Positions 38,047 through 46,764 of a stretch of DNA of 64,000 bases are shown here, piece by piece. This DNA is from Azonexus sp. Its GTDB lineage: Bacteria > Pseudomonadota > Gammaproteobacteria > Burkholderiales > Rhodocyclaceae. The position numbers and the translations under genes were made by a program. Each line of letters starts with the position of its first letter. The first letter of the stretch is position 1. Location: positions 245,572-309,571 of the forward strand of contig JAGOAU010000001.1 in NCBI GenBank assembly GCA_017983755.1, written 5' to 3'. A model generated the notes under the pieces. It saw only the letters and a program-made list of their open reading frames with translations, was not told where the DNA came from and did no database searches.

Positions 38047-39479
38047 AGCATCTCCTGCCGCTGCTGGCGATCGCTATCCTGAGCCAGCCGGTGCTCGCCG
38101 ACGGCCTGCCGTCCACTGTCCTCGGCGCGCTGAAGGCGGCGCAGATCCCGGCGGCCAACGTTTCCGTCGTCGTCCAGCCGGTCGATGCCGGCAAGCCGCT
38201 GGTCGCCCACAACACGGCACAGGCGATGAACCCCGCCTCGGTGATGAAGCTGGTCACCACCTACGCCGCGCTCGACCTGCTCGGCCCGGCGTGGACGTGG
38301 AAGACCACGGCGTGGACCGAGACTGCTGCGGTCGACGGCGTTTTGAACGGCAATTTGTATATCAAGGGCAGCGGCGATCCGCGTTTTTCCATCGAACACC
38401 TGTGGGCCCTCCTGCGCCAGCTGCAGGTGCGCGGCATCCGGCACATCGCCGGCGACGTCGTGCTCGACCGCACGGTGTTCAACGTCCCGGCCATCGACCC
38501 CGGCGCCTTCGACGACAAGCCGATGCGCCCCTACAACGTCGGCCCGGATGGCCTGCTGATCAACTTCCGCGCATTGCGCTTCACGCTGCTGCCCGATGGC
38601 AGCCGGCCGCGCCTGCTACAGGAGACCCCAAATGACGGCCTGCGCGTCGACAACCAGCTGCGCGCCGGCGAAGGCGGCTGCGGCAGCAACTGGAAGGATT
38701 TCATCAACGTCCGCCTGATCCCGGAAAACACCGGCAACCGCCTGGAGTTCACCGGCACCTACAGCGCGGCGTGCGGCGAGAAGCCGCTCAACCTCTCGCC
38801 CCTGCCCGCCGACGCCCAGGCCGGCGGACTGATCCGCAGCCTGTGGAGGGAACTCGGCGGCACCCTGGCCGGCCAGGTGCGCGGCGGCAGCGTGCCCGCC
38901 GGCAGCAAGCTGCTCGCCACCCACGAATCGCCGCCGCTGGCCGACGCCGTGCGCGACATCAACAAGTTCAGCAACAACGTGATGGCGCGCCAGGTTTTCC
39001 TGACCCTCGGCAACGACGGCGCCCCGGCCACCGCCGAGCGCTCGCGACAGCGCATCGGCGACTGGCTGAACGGGCGCGGCCTGCGCTTCGCCGAGCTGGA
39101 AATCGAAAACGGCTCCGGCCTCTCGCGGCGCGAGCGGATCAGCGCCGACAGCCTCAACCGCCTGCTGCTCGACGCCTGGAAGAACCCGGTGATGCCGGAA
39201 CTGATTTCCAGCCTGCCCATCGTCGGCATCGACGGCACCATGAAGAAGCGCCTCAACGGCTCGCAGGCCACCGGCCGCGCCCACATCAAGACCGGCACGC
39301 TGGATGGCGTCAAGACCGCCGCCGGCTACGCCCTCGACGCCCAGGGCCGGCGCTACGCGGTGACTTTCCTCATCAACCACCCGCAGGCGCAGGCCGGCAG
39401 CGCCGCCATCGACGCCCTGCTGATCTGGGTCGCGCAGCGGCGGGCCGGCGAGAAGAACGTCGTCCTCGAAAGCGAGTGA
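38043..39479 (+). CDS. dacB: D-alanyl-D-alanine carboxypeptidase/endopeptidase (PBP4)
   Basis: A 478-residue class C penicillin-binding protein with a signal peptide (residues 1-19). Active-site motifs are SVMK (Ser66, Lys69), SNN in NKFSNNVMA, and KTG in HIKTGTLDG. The inserted domain between the first two motifs (about residues 95-290), typical of PBP4, is present. It trims and cleaves peptide crosslinks in the periplasm. Coupled to the OYE gene by ATGA, which is not a functional pairing I recognise. Confidence 0.94.
   Translation: MKHLLPLLAIAILSQPVLADGLPSTVLGALKAAQIPAANVSVVVQPVDAGKPLVAHNTAQAMNPASVMKLVTTYAALDLLGPAWTWKTTAWTETAAVDGVLNGNLYIKGSGDPRFSIEHLWALLRQLQVRGIRHIAGDVVLDRTVFNVPAIDPGAFDDKPMRPYNVGPDGLLINFRALRFTLLPDGSRPRLLQETPNDGLRVDNQLRAGEGGCGSNWKDFINVRLIPENTGNRLEFTGTYSAACGEKPLNLSPLPADAQAGGLIRSLWRELGGTLAGQVRGGSVPAGSKLLATHESPPLADAVRDINKFSNNVMARQVFLTLGNDGAPATAERSRQRIGDWLNGRGLRFAELEIENGSGLSRRERISADSLNRLLLDAWKNPVMPELISSLPIVGIDGTMKKRLNGSQATGRAHIKTGTLDGVKTAAGYALDAQGRRYAVTFLINHPQAQAGSAAIDALLIWVAQRRAGEKNVVLESE
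38325..38336 (+). repeat. GYTGCGGTCGAC site 9
   Basis: Exact GCTGCGGTCGAC inside dacB, in the frame Ala-Ala-Val-Asp. Confidence 0.7.
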
Positions 39480-39489
39480 GCAGGGCGCG

Positions 39490-40182
39490 ATGAGCGGATT
39501 CCAGCCCTTTCCCGCCGACGCGCTCGCGCGCTGCGGACTGAACCGCCAGCACGTCTTCGACCTCGCCGGCCTGCCGCCCGCGGTCATCGCAACATTGGGC
39601 GACACCGCAATCTACCGCCAGCTCGTCCTCCTCGGCCACGGCGGCAAGCTCCTCTGGGACTGCGTCAAGGCGGCAGGCGCCGGCGGCGAGAATCCGATCG
39701 ACGACTTCACCGTGCGCAGCATCGAGAACTGCTTCGCCGAACACCTGCCGGCCAACCGCTACCGGATCATCTACCCCGGCGATCAGCCGGTCGGCCTGCA
39801 GCAGCTCGGCGCGCGCGCCGGATGGCACCACGCCGCGCCGTTCATGGTCGGCATCGACCCGGACTGGGGCAGCTGGTACGCATACCGCGCAGTCGTCCTG
39901 GCCGATACTGATTTTTGCCCTTCCAGCATCGTCGACCGCAACAGCCCCTGTAACAGCTGCGAAATTCAGCCGTGCATCGCCGCCTGCCCGGCTCAGGCGA
40001 TGGCCGGCGGCAGCTTTTCCCTCGCCCGCTGCGCCGCCTATCGCACGCAACCCGGCTCGGCCTGCGCCTTCACCTGCCAGGCGCGTATCGCCTGCCCGGT
40101 CGGCAGCGCCCATCGCTACGACGCCGACCAGCTACGCCACACCTACGCGATCTCCCTGCGGACGATCCGCGAATATTTCTGA
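39490..40182 (+). CDS. 4Fe-4S-binding protein of unknown function
   Basis: A 230-residue soluble protein. The first 130 residues are unfamiliar but compact (IYRQLVLLGHGGKLLW, RYRIIYPGDQPVGLQQLGARAGWH). The second part has CNSCEIQPCIAACPAQA (about residues 154-170), a CxxC-x4-C-x3-CP iron-sulfur motif, and further cysteines (CAAY, CAFTCQARIACPVG). The arrangement recalls the ferredoxin half of epoxyqueuosine-reductase-like proteins without its cobalamin domain. It lies 10 bases after dacB and before a MIP18-type Fe-S protein gene. Confidence 0.6.
   Translation: MSGFQPFPADALARCGLNRQHVFDLAGLPPAVIATLGDTAIYRQLVLLGHGGKLLWDCVKAAGAGGENPIDDFTVRSIENCFAEHLPANRYRIIYPGDQPVGLQQLGARAGWHHAAPFMVGIDPDWGSWYAYRAVVLADTDFCPSSIVDRNSPCNSCEIQPCIAACPAQAMAGGSFSLARCAAYRTQPGSACAFTCQARIACPVGSAHRYDADQLRHTYAISLRTIREYF
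39931..39942 (-). repeat. GYTGCGGTCGAC site 10
   Basis: Exact GTTGCGGTCGAC on the minus strand inside the 4Fe-4S protein gene. On the coding strand it is read in a third frame, Val-Asp-Arg-Asn. Confidence 0.7.
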
Positions 40183-40275
40183 GCGCTTGCCGGCCGGGAC
40201 TTGATGCAAGGCATAGCCCGCCGCGACGCAGCGCCCTATGATCCCTCCCCATCTTCCCTGCAACCGAAGGCCGCC

Positions 40276-40584
40276 ATGAACAACCCTGCACCCGATGCCG
40301 ATACCGTGCGTGCCCTGCTGCGCCAGGTCATCGACCCCGAGGTCGGCGCCAATATCGTCGACATGGGCCTCGTTTATGAAGTCGAGGTCGGCGCCGACAA
40401 CATCCTGATCCGCATGACCATGACCTCGCCAGCCTGCCCGATGGGCGAGATGATCCTCGACGACGTGCGCGCCGTCCTCGCCGACAAATTGCCGGACTGG
40501 CCGGCGGATGTCGCGCTGGTCTGGGAACCGCCGTGGAACCCGTCGATGATGAGCGCGCGCACCCGCGAGAATTTCGGCTGGTAG
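40276..40584 (+). CDS. MIP18/DUF59 family Fe-S assembly protein
   Basis: A 102-residue protein of the SufT/PaaD/MIP18 family: LLRQVIDPEVGANIVDMGLVYEVEV and MTSPACPMGEMILDDV with the conserved cysteine in the TxxxCP motif. Such proteins help load Fe-S clusters on target proteins. The upstream neighbour is a 4Fe-4S protein and the downstream one a heme-type membrane protein (NnrS). ATG at 40276 chosen over an ATG at 40201 because the family begins close to the conserved core. Confidence 0.85.
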   Translation: MNNPAPDADTVRALLRQVIDPEVGANIVDMGLVYEVEVGADNILIRMTMTSPACPMGEMILDDVRAVLADKLPDWPADVALVWEPPWNPSMMSARTRENFGW

Positions 40585-40614
40585 GCGCATGCCGCGCCTT
40601 CAAGGACGACTGCG

Positions 40615-41721
40615 ATGAAAGACCTGCGCCCGGCCGCCCGCCTGCCGCTGCTCTTCTTCGGCATGATTTCGCTGCTCGCCGGCGTCATGGCCGGGCTGGC
40701 GCGCCTCGCCTGGGACGTACCGCCGCTCGCCGCGAGCGCCGCCGGCTGGCATGGCGCGCTGATGATCCCGGCCTTCTTCGGCACCGTCATCGGCCTCGAA
40801 CGCGCCGTTGCCATCGGCCGCCTGTGGGCCTATGCGGCGCCGGCGGCGGCCGGCCTCGGCGGCCTCTGCCTGATCGCCGGGACACCCGTCGTCGCCGCGC
40901 AGGCGTTCGTGCTGCTCGCCGCCGCCGTGATGCTCGCTGCCAGCCTGCAGGTGCTGCGCCGCCTGACAGCGCCGTTCACCATCGTCCTCGCGCTCGGCGC
41001 CGCCTGCTGGCTGATCGGCGGCCTGGCGTGGCTGTCCAGCGGCGGGCTGGCCGCCGCCGTGCCCTGGTGGCTGGCCTTCCTCGTCCTGACCATCGCCGGC
41101 GAGCGCCTTGAACTGACCCGCTTCCTGCCGACGCCGCCGATCGCGCAACGCCTGTTCATGGTCATCGTCGCCGTCATCCTGTTCGGCGCGGCGCTCAGCC
41201 TCGTGCAGACCGACGCTGGCCTGCGCCTCTTCGCCGGCGGCCTGCTGGCGCTCGCCGCCTGGCTGCTGCGCTACGACATCGCCCGGCGCAACGCGCGGCA
41301 AGCGGGGCTGACGCGCTACATCGCGCTGTGCCTGCTCTCCGGCTACGTCTGGCTGGCCCTGGCCGGCGCCCTCGGGCTGGCCGGCGCGCTGGCGCCCGGA
41401 AACCCTTGGCGCGACGCCGCCGTCCATGCCCTCGCCCTCGGCTTCGTCTTCGCCATGGTCTTCGGCCACGCGCCGATCATCTTCCCGGCCGTCGCGCGGG
41501 TAAAGATTCCCTACCACCCGGTCTTCTACCTGCCGCTGCTGGCGCTGCACGCGTCGCTCGCCTGGCGCATCGGCGGCGGCCTGGCCGGGGATTTCGCCGT
41601 GCAACGCGGCGGCGCCGCGGCCAACGCCGGCGCCCTGCTGCTGTTCATCGTCACCGTGCTGGGCAGCGTCGTGCGCGGCCGGCGGCAACCCGGAAAGGAG
41701 GCGTCACATGAAACGTCATGA
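40615..41721 (+). CDS. nnrS: NnrS family membrane protein
   Basis: A 368-residue protein with about 12 hydrophobic helices. It keeps the family signatures W..HGALMIPAFFGTVIGLERA and HALALGFVFAMVFGHAPIIFPAV, with histidines placed for heme or copper binding. NnrS is a heme- and copper-containing membrane protein associated with denitrification and protection of metabolism from nitric oxide. The hemerythrin gene overlaps its end by 14 bases, so the two are co-translated. Confidence 0.88.
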   Translation: MKDLRPAARLPLLFFGMISLLAGVMAGLARLAWDVPPLAASAAGWHGALMIPAFFGTVIGLERAVAIGRLWAYAAPAAAGLGGLCLIAGTPVVAAQAFVLLAAAVMLAASLQVLRRLTAPFTIVLALGAACWLIGGLAWLSSGGLAAAVPWWLAFLVLTIAGERLELTRFLPTPPIAQRLFMVIVAVILFGAALSLVQTDAGLRLFAGGLLALAAWLLRYDIARRNARQAGLTRYIALCLLSGYVWLALAGALGLAGALAPGNPWRDAAVHALALGFVFAMVFGHAPIIFPAVARVKIPYHPVFYLPLLALHASLAWRIGGGLAGDFAVQRGGAAANAGALLLFIVTVLGSVVRGRRQPGKEASHETS

Positions 41722-42127
41722 ATGGCTGCAGGACCTCTCGCGCGAGCACCATCTGGCCCTCCGGCTGGCGCTCGCCGCCAAACGCGCGGTCGCGGCGGGC
41801 GACCCGGCACAGATCCGGGCGGCGGCCACCCTCTGCGCCGATGCCTTCGGCAGCGACCTGGAACCGCATTTCGTCCGCGAAGAGAGCGATGTGCTGCCCC
41901 TGCTCGCGCTGGCCGGCGCCAGTGCGCTCGTCGAACGAACACTCAACGAGCACGATGAAATGCGCCGCCTTGCCGCGCGCCTCAACGAGGCCGACCCGGC
42001 GACGCTGGAACGTTTTGGCGAGCTGCTCGGCGCCCATGTCCGCTTCGAGGAACGCGAATTGTTCGAGGCGACGCAGGCGCTGCTCGAACCGGCACCGCCG
42101 GCTGGCGGCGACAACCCGACACCATGA
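41708..42127 (+). CDS. Hemerythrin-like domain protein
   Basis: A 139-residue four-helix di-iron protein. Candidate ligands are His in REHH (residues 14-15), PHFVREE (about 56-62), EHDEMR (about 81-86) and HVRFEERELF (about 112-121). Family members bind O2 or NO or help repair iron-sulfur centres. It overlaps nnrS by 14 bases and its stop overlaps the HPP gene (ATGA), so three genes form a tightly coupled unit pointing to nitrogen-oxide handling. Confidence 0.88.
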   Translation: MKRHEWLQDLSREHHLALRLALAAKRAVAAGDPAQIRAAATLCADAFGSDLEPHFVREESDVLPLLALAGASALVERTLNEHDEMRRLAARLNEADPATLERFGELLGAHVRFEERELFEATQALLEPAPPAGGDNPTP

Positions 42128-43059
42128 CCCAGACCCGCTGGCAGCGTTTCCGGCACTTTATCGGCTTCCCGGCCAGCAGCCACCATGCCGGCGAGCAACT
42201 GGTCGCGACGCTCGGCGGCGCGCTCGGCATCTTGCTTGTGCTGGCCGTCACCAAGGCGCTCGTCGGGCCGCTGGCGGCGCTCGTCATCGTCCCCTCGATG
42301 GGCGCCTCGGCGGTACTCATCTTCGCCGCGCCGCACAGCCCGTTCGCCCAGCCGTGGGCGGTGCTGGCCGGGCATGTCCTGTCGGCGCTGGTCGGCGTCG
42401 CCTGCTGGCAGCTGATTCCCAATCCGACCCTGGCGGCCGGCCTCGCCGTCGGTCTGGCGATCGGCGTCATGCACGTGGCGCGCTGTCTGCACCCGCCGGG
42501 CGGCGCCACGGCGCTGGCGGCGGTGATCGGCGGCGCAACGGTGCACGAACTCGGTTATCGCTATGCGCTGAGCCCGATCGCCGTCAATGCCCTGATCATT
42601 CTCGCGGTCGGCGTCGCCTTCAACTACGCCTTCGCCTGGCGGCGCTATCCGGCCAGCCTGATGCGTTACCGGCATGCACCGGAGCACCCCGGCACCGGCT
42701 GGCCCCCTATCGACGAGCGGCACGTGGTGGCGGCCATGGAGCACCTCAACGTCGTCGTCGACGTCAGTCCCGACGAAATGGGCGAACTGATTCACCAGAC
42801 GCTGGATATCGCCCAGCGCGACCTGGATGCTCGCCTGCCGGAAGTCCGGCTCGGGCGCTTCTACTGCAACGACCGTCCGGGGCAGCAGTGGTCGGTGCGC
42901 CAGATCATCGACGAACGGCGCTCGGACAACCCCGATTTCGACCTGGTCATCTACAAGGTGGTGGACGGCAACGGCCTGAATCGCACCGGCAGCTGCACGC
43001 GCACCGAATTCGCGCGCTGGGTGGGCAGCGAACTGCAGCCGCGCGGCCGCAAGTGCTAG
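42124..43059 (+). CDS. HPP family membrane protein with C-terminal soluble domain
   Basis: A 311-residue protein. The N-terminal 175 residues are an HPP domain with four hydrophobic helices and the name-giving motif in ARCLHPPGGATALAA. Plant HPP proteins are reported as nitrite transporters. The C-terminal 120 residues (from about MEHLNVVVDVSPDEMGELIHQ) are soluble and do not look like the CBS domains that follow HPP in other proteins. Coupled to the hemerythrin gene by ATGA. Nitrite transport is a family-based inference. Confidence 0.82.
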   Translation: MTQTRWQRFRHFIGFPASSHHAGEQLVATLGGALGILLVLAVTKALVGPLAALVIVPSMGASAVLIFAAPHSPFAQPWAVLAGHVLSALVGVACWQLIPNPTLAAGLAVGLAIGVMHVARCLHPPGGATALAAVIGGATVHELGYRYALSPIAVNALIILAVGVAFNYAFAWRRYPASLMRYRHAPEHPGTGWPPIDERHVVAAMEHLNVVVDVSPDEMGELIHQTLDIAQRDLDARLPEVRLGRFYCNDRPGQQWSVRQIIDERRSDNPDFDLVIYKVVDGNGLNRTGSCTRTEFARWVGSELQPRGRKC

Positions 43060-43460
43060 CTGACCGGCCGTTCGCCGAACAGCGCCACCCAGCCGCGGAT
43101 GACACGGTAACCGACCCACAGGCCGAGGATGGCGATGAGGATCCAGGCGATCGGGATGCCGATGATGGTGATAATCAGCAGGCCATAGACGACCAGCCAC
43201 AGCGCGGTGAACCAGAAGGTGCGGATCTGCCAGCGGAAATGGCTTTCCAGCCAGGTGCCGTTGACGTCGCCGCGCTTCAGGTAGTTGAGCAGGACGGCGA
43301 CCAGCGAGGGCAGGCCGAAGACGAAGCCGCCGGCGACCGTCGCCGACGAGGTGACGCCGATGAGGACGGCGATGGCGTGCAGGCCGTAGATGAAATGAGT
43401 CAGCTGCACCAGCGAATTGCGCACGCCGTGCACGAGGGTGACAGGGACGGGTTCGGGCAT
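43056..43460 (-). CDS. Small membrane protein, DUF4870-like
   Basis: A 134-residue protein with three transmembrane segments (about residues 20-50, 75-100 and 100-125, the last two closely spaced) and the YLKRGDVNGTWLESHFRWQIRTFW signature of DUF4870/Tic20-like small membrane proteins. Function unknown. GGAGA precedes the ATG. It follows the GNAT gene by 2 bases and converges on the HPP gene with a 4-base overlap. Confidence 0.8.
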   Translation of the reverse strand: MPEPVPVTLVHGVRNSLVQLTHFIYGLHAIAVLIGVTSSATVAGGFVFGLPSLVAVLLNYLKRGDVNGTWLESHFRWQIRTFWFTALWLVVYGLLIITIIGIPIAWILIAILGLWVGYRVIRGWVALFGERPVS

Positions 43461-43462
43461 GA

Positions 43463-43954
43463 TCAGTTCTCCGGAAGGTATTTTTGCAGGAACAGCGCGT
43501 GCCCGGCGGCGGGGTCGAGCACGTAGGGCGCGAAGCCGGCGCGTTCGTAGGCGGCCAGCGCGCGCGTGTTGTTGGACAGGACTTCGAGCGTCAACTTGCA
43601 GCAGCCGAGTTCGCGCGCCCGCTGCTCGGCCCATTGCAGCAGGGCCTGGCCGACGCCCTGCCCACGCCGGTCGGCGCGGGTGACGATGTCGTGGATGTTG
43701 AGCAAGGGCTTGGCGGCAAAGGTGGAGAAGCCGGCGAAGCAGTTGATCAGGCCCACCGCCTCGTCGCCATTGTAGGCCAGCGCGCCGTGGAAGGAAGGCA
43801 GGTCTTTCAGTTCCCGCACCAGATTGGCCCTGGCGTATTCGGAGAGTCCGGCGCCGCCGCCCATCGGGTCGCGTGCATAGTGATCGAGCAGGTAGAGCCA
43901 GGCCGTGGAATTCGCCTCGTTTTTCAGGTCGACCGCAAGCACCCGCAAACTCAC
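43463..43954 (-). CDS. GNAT family N-acetyltransferase
   Basis: A 163-residue acetyl-CoA-dependent acetyltransferase. The pyrophosphate-binding motif is [18 protein letters not shown] (about residues 95-112), followed by [19 protein letters not shown]. Substrate unknown. The start is a GTG at 43954 overlapping the ubiD stop (GTGA); the frame is open further upstream inside ubiD, but that is shadow. Confidence 0.88.
   Translation of the reverse strand: MSLRVLAVDLKNEANSTAWLYLLDHYARDPMGGGAGLSEYARANLVRELKDLPSFHGALAYNGDEAVGLINCFAGFSTFAAKPLLNIHDIVTRADRRGQGVGQALLQWAEQRARELGCCKLTLEVLSNNTRALAAYERAGFAPYVLDPAAGHALFLQKYLPEN
43928..43939 (-). repeat. GYTGCGGTCGAC site 11 (one mismatch)
   Basis: CTTGCGGTCGAC on the minus strand: core exact, first base C instead of G. 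It lies 15 bases into the GNAT gene, frame Ala-Val-Asp. Confidence 0.65.
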
Positions 43955-45414
43955 AGCCCGAGGTCTCCCCACATGGCATCGACGCGGGCTTTCACGTCGG
44001 CATCCATGACAATCGGCCGCCCCCATTCGCGGCTGGTCTCTCCCGGCCACTTGTTGGTCGCATCGAGCCCCATCTTGGAACCGAGGCCGGCCACTGGCGA
44101 GGCGAAGTCGAGGTAGTCGATCGGCGTGTTGTCGACCAGCGTGGTGTCGCGCGTCGCGTCCATGCGGGTCGTCATCGCCCACACCACTTCCTTCCAGTCG
44201 CGGATGTCGATGTCGTCATCGACGACGATGATGGTCTTGGTGTACATGAACTGGCGCAGGAAGGACCAGATGCCGAACATGATCCGCTTGGCGTGGCCGG
44301 GGTACTGCTTCTTGATAGAAACGATGGCCATCCGGTACGAGCAGCCTTCCGGCGGCAGGTAGAAATCGACGATTTCCGGGTACTGCTTCTGCAGCAGCGG
44401 CACGAAGACTTCATTCAGCGCGACGCCCAGCACCGCCGGCTCGTCGGGCGGCTTGCCGGTGTAGGTGCTGTGGTAGATCGGGTCGCGGCGCATGGTGATG
44501 CGCTCGATGGTGAACACCGGGAACTCGGCCTGCTCGTTGTAGTAGCCGGTGTGGTCGCCGTAGGGGCCTTCGAGCGCCATTTCGCCGGGATGAATGACGC
44601 CTTCGAGGACGATCTCGGCCGAAGCGGGCACTTGCAAACCAGAGCCGAGACACTGGGTCAACTCGGTCTTGCCGCCGCGCAAAAGGCCGGCGAACTGGTA
44701 CTCGGACAGGCTGTCCGGCACCGGTGTCACGGCGCCGAGGATGGTCGCCGGATCGCAGCCGAGCACGACGGCGACCGGGAAAGGCTGGCCGGGATTGGCC
44801 AGCTGGTGGTCGCGAAAATCGAGCGCGCCGCCACGATGGGCCAGCCAGCGCATGATGACCTTGTTCGGCCCGAGCACCTGCTGGCGGTAAATGCCGAGGT
44901 TCTGGCGGTTCTTGTGCGGCCCCCTGGTGACGACCAGCCCCCAGGTGATCAGCGGCGCGATGTCGCCCGGCCAGCAATGCTGGATCGGCAGGCGGCCAAG
45001 ATCGACGTCCCTGCCTTCCCAGACAATTTCCTGGCACGGCGCGTTCGACACTTTCTTCGGCGCCATGTTGAGCACCTGCTTGAGGATGGGCAGCTTGTCC
45101 CAGGCATCCTTCAGGCCCTTGGGCGGCTCTGGTTCCTTAAGGTAGGCGAGCAGCTTGCCGACTTCGCGCAGCGCCTGCACCGACTCCTCTCCCATGCCGA
45201 GCGCCACCCGCTGCGGCGTACCGAACAGGTTGGCGAGCACCGGTATCGTATGGCCCTTGGGCTTTTCAAAGAGGATGGCCGGGCCTTGGGCGCGCAGCAC
45301 GCGGTCGCAGATTTCAGTCATTTCGAGGCGGGTATCGACCTCGACGCCGACGCGCTTGAGCTGGCCGGTCTTTTCCAGTTGCGACATGAAGTCGCGCAGG
45401 TCATGGTATTTCAT
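43951..45414 (-). CDS. ubiD: 3-octaprenyl-4-hydroxybenzoate decarboxylase UbiD
   Basis: A 487-residue prenylated-FMN-dependent decarboxylase of ubiquinone synthesis. It has the family start [22 protein letters not shown], the [26 protein letters not shown] region, and [14 protein letters not shown] near the cofactor. UbiX, which makes prenyl-FMN, is not in the window. The ATG overlaps the preceding cytochrome gene (ATGA) and the stop overlaps the GNAT gene. Confidence 0.95.
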   Translation of the reverse strand: MKYHDLRDFMSQLEKTGQLKRVGVEVDTRLEMTEICDRVLRAQGPAILFEKPKGHTIPVLANLFGTPQRVALGMGEESVQALREVGKLLAYLKEPEPPKGLKDAWDKLPILKQVLNMAPKKVSNAPCQEIVWEGRDVDLGRLPIQHCWPGDIAPLITWGLVVTRGPHKNRQNLGIYRQQVLGPNKVIMRWLAHRGGALDFRDHQLANPGQPFPVAVVLGCDPATILGAVTPVPDSLSEYQFAGLLRGGKTELTQCLGSGLQVPASAEIVLEGVIHPGEMALEGPYGDHTGYYNEQAEFPVFTIERITMRRDPIYHSTYTGKPPDEPAVLGVALNEVFVPLLQKQYPEIVDFYLPPEGCSYRMAIVSIKKQYPGHAKRIMFGIWSFLRQFMYTKTIIVVDDDIDIRDWKEVVWAMTTRMDATRDTTLVDNTPIDYLDFASPVAGLGSKMGLDATNKWPGETSREWGRPIVMDADVKARVDAMWGDLGL

Positions 45415-45833
45415 CGCGTGCGGTAGGAAAAATGGCAGCCCAGGCAGGCGCCGGTCAGGTTGGGCAGCAGCGCCAGCGCCTGCTCGCGGTCGCCGCTCTT
45501 GGCAGCGGTCGCGAAGTCGCTGGCTGCCTTGTGGCCTTCCATGCCGATGCGGTGCATGGCCGGAGGCATATGCGGGCCGGGCCGCGCGTCGAACGGCAGG
45601 TCGCGGTGCTTGCCCATGGCCGACATGCCGAGCTTGGCCTCGGCTACCTCGCCGGCCTGCCTGATCTTGTTCTCGGCGACCAGCGACAGCACCTCGTTGA
45701 GCGCCATCAGGTTGGCCAGCATCTCCTGGCGCAGGGCTTCCTGCGCCGCTGCCGGCATCGGGGCCAACTGGCGCGGATCGTCGGCGACGGCTGCGGTCGA
45801 CGCCAGCAAAAGGGCAAAAACCAGGGCTTTCAT
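45411..45833 (-). CDS. Cytochrome c'-like periplasmic c-type cytochrome
   Basis: A 140-residue protein with a signal peptide ([17 protein letters not shown]) and a single heme-binding motif CLGCH at the extreme C-terminus ([13 protein letters not shown]), the position used by cytochrome c'. The rest is predicted as a four-helix bundle with a conserved [23 protein letters not shown] stretch (two parts). Cytochromes c' bind NO; an electron-transfer role is also possible. It is translationally coupled to ubiA upstream and ubiD downstream. Confidence 0.78.
   Translation of the reverse strand: MKALVFALLLASTAAVADDPRQLAPMPAAAQEALRQEMLANLMALNEVLSLVAENKIRQAGEVAEAKLGMSAMGKHRDLPFDARPGPHMPPAMHRIGMEGHKAASDFATAAKSGDREQALALLPNLTGACLGCHFSYRTR
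45790..45801 (+). repeat. GYTGCGGTCGAC site 12
   Basis: Exact GCTGCGGTCGAC within the signal-peptide codons of the cytochrome gene (minus-strand gene, frame Ser-Thr-Ala). Confidence 0.7.
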
Positions 45834-46720
45834 CCGAAGCTCCTTCCGGAAACCAGAAAGTCGACGACGATGCCGGCGAAGATCGCCGCGCCGACGTAGT
45901 TGTTGTGCAGGAAGGCCTTGAAGCAGGCCATCCGTTCGCGGCCGCGGATCCATGTGTAATGCACGCCCATGATGCCGGCGGCGACCGCCAGACCGGCGTA
46001 GAAGGCCCAGCCCAGGTGGTGCATCCAGCCGACCCAGCCGATGATGACGAGGGTCGCTGCATAGCACGCCATCACCGCCGCCACGTCGAAGCGCCCGAAG
46101 GTGATCGCCGAAGTCTTGATGCCGATCTTGAGGTCGTCCTCGCGGTCGACCATCGCATATTCGGTGTCATAGGCGACCGCCCAGAAGACATTGGCGAGCA
46201 GCAGCCACCAGGCTTCGGCCGGTACCTCGCCGAGGTGCGCCGCGTAGGCCATCGGGATGCCGAAGCCGAAGGCGATGCCGAGATAGGCCTGCGGGATGGC
46301 GAAGAAGCGTTTGGTGAACGGATAGCTGGCGGCGAGGAAGAGCGCCGGCACCGACAGCCAGATCACCAGCGGATTGCCGAGCAGCAGCACCAGCGCGAAT
46401 GCGGCGAGCGAGAGTACGGCGAACAGCGCCAGCGCCTCCTTCGTCGTCACGTGGCCGGCGGTCAGCGGGCGTTCCTTCGTCCGCTCGACATGGCGGTCGA
46501 AATCACGGTCGGCATAGTCGTTGATGACACATCCGGCCGAGCGCATCAGCACCGTGCCGAGAATGAAGACCCACAGCACGATGCGGTCGGGCCGGCCGTC
46601 GGCCGACAGCCACAGCGCCCACAGCGTCGGCCAGAGCAGGAGCAGGATGCCGATCGGCTTGTCGAGCCGCATCAGCTTTTCGTAGAGATCGATTCGTTGG
46701 ACGAGTGCTTGCCGGTTCAT
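45830..46720 (-). CDS. ubiA: 4-hydroxybenzoate octaprenyltransferase UbiA
   Basis: A 296-residue membrane prenyltransferase with about eight helices that attaches the polyprenyl tail to 4-hydroxybenzoate. Both aspartate-rich motifs are present: NDYADRDFD (about residues 67-75) and DREDDLKIG (about 190-198). It opens a four-gene overlapping run ubiA-cytochrome-ubiD-GNAT. A TAAAAT -10-like box lies about 7 bases upstream of the ATG on the minus strand. Confidence 0.95.
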   Translation of the reverse strand: MNRQALVQRIDLYEKLMRLDKPIGILLLLWPTLWALWLSADGRPDRIVLWVFILGTVLMRSAGCVINDYADRDFDRHVERTKERPLTAGHVTTKEALALFAVLSLAAFALVLLLGNPLVIWLSVPALFLAASYPFTKRFFAIPQAYLGIAFGFGIPMAYAAHLGEVPAEAWWLLLANVFWAVAYDTEYAMVDREDDLKIGIKTSAITFGRFDVAAVMACYAATLVIIGWVGWMHHLGWAFYAGLAVAAGIMGVHYTWIRGRERMACFKAFLHNNYVGAAIFAGIVVDFLVSGRSFG

Positions 46721-46740
46721 CGGGCGATTTTACCTTGGCT

Positions 46741-46752
46741 GCTGCGGTCGAC
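46741..46752 (+). repeat. GYTGCGGTCGAC site 13 (intergenic)
   Basis: Exact GCTGCGGTCGAC in the 44-base gap between the LplT-fusion stop and the ubiA start. Confidence 0.75.
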
Positions 46753-46764
46753 CGCCGGAATGGC

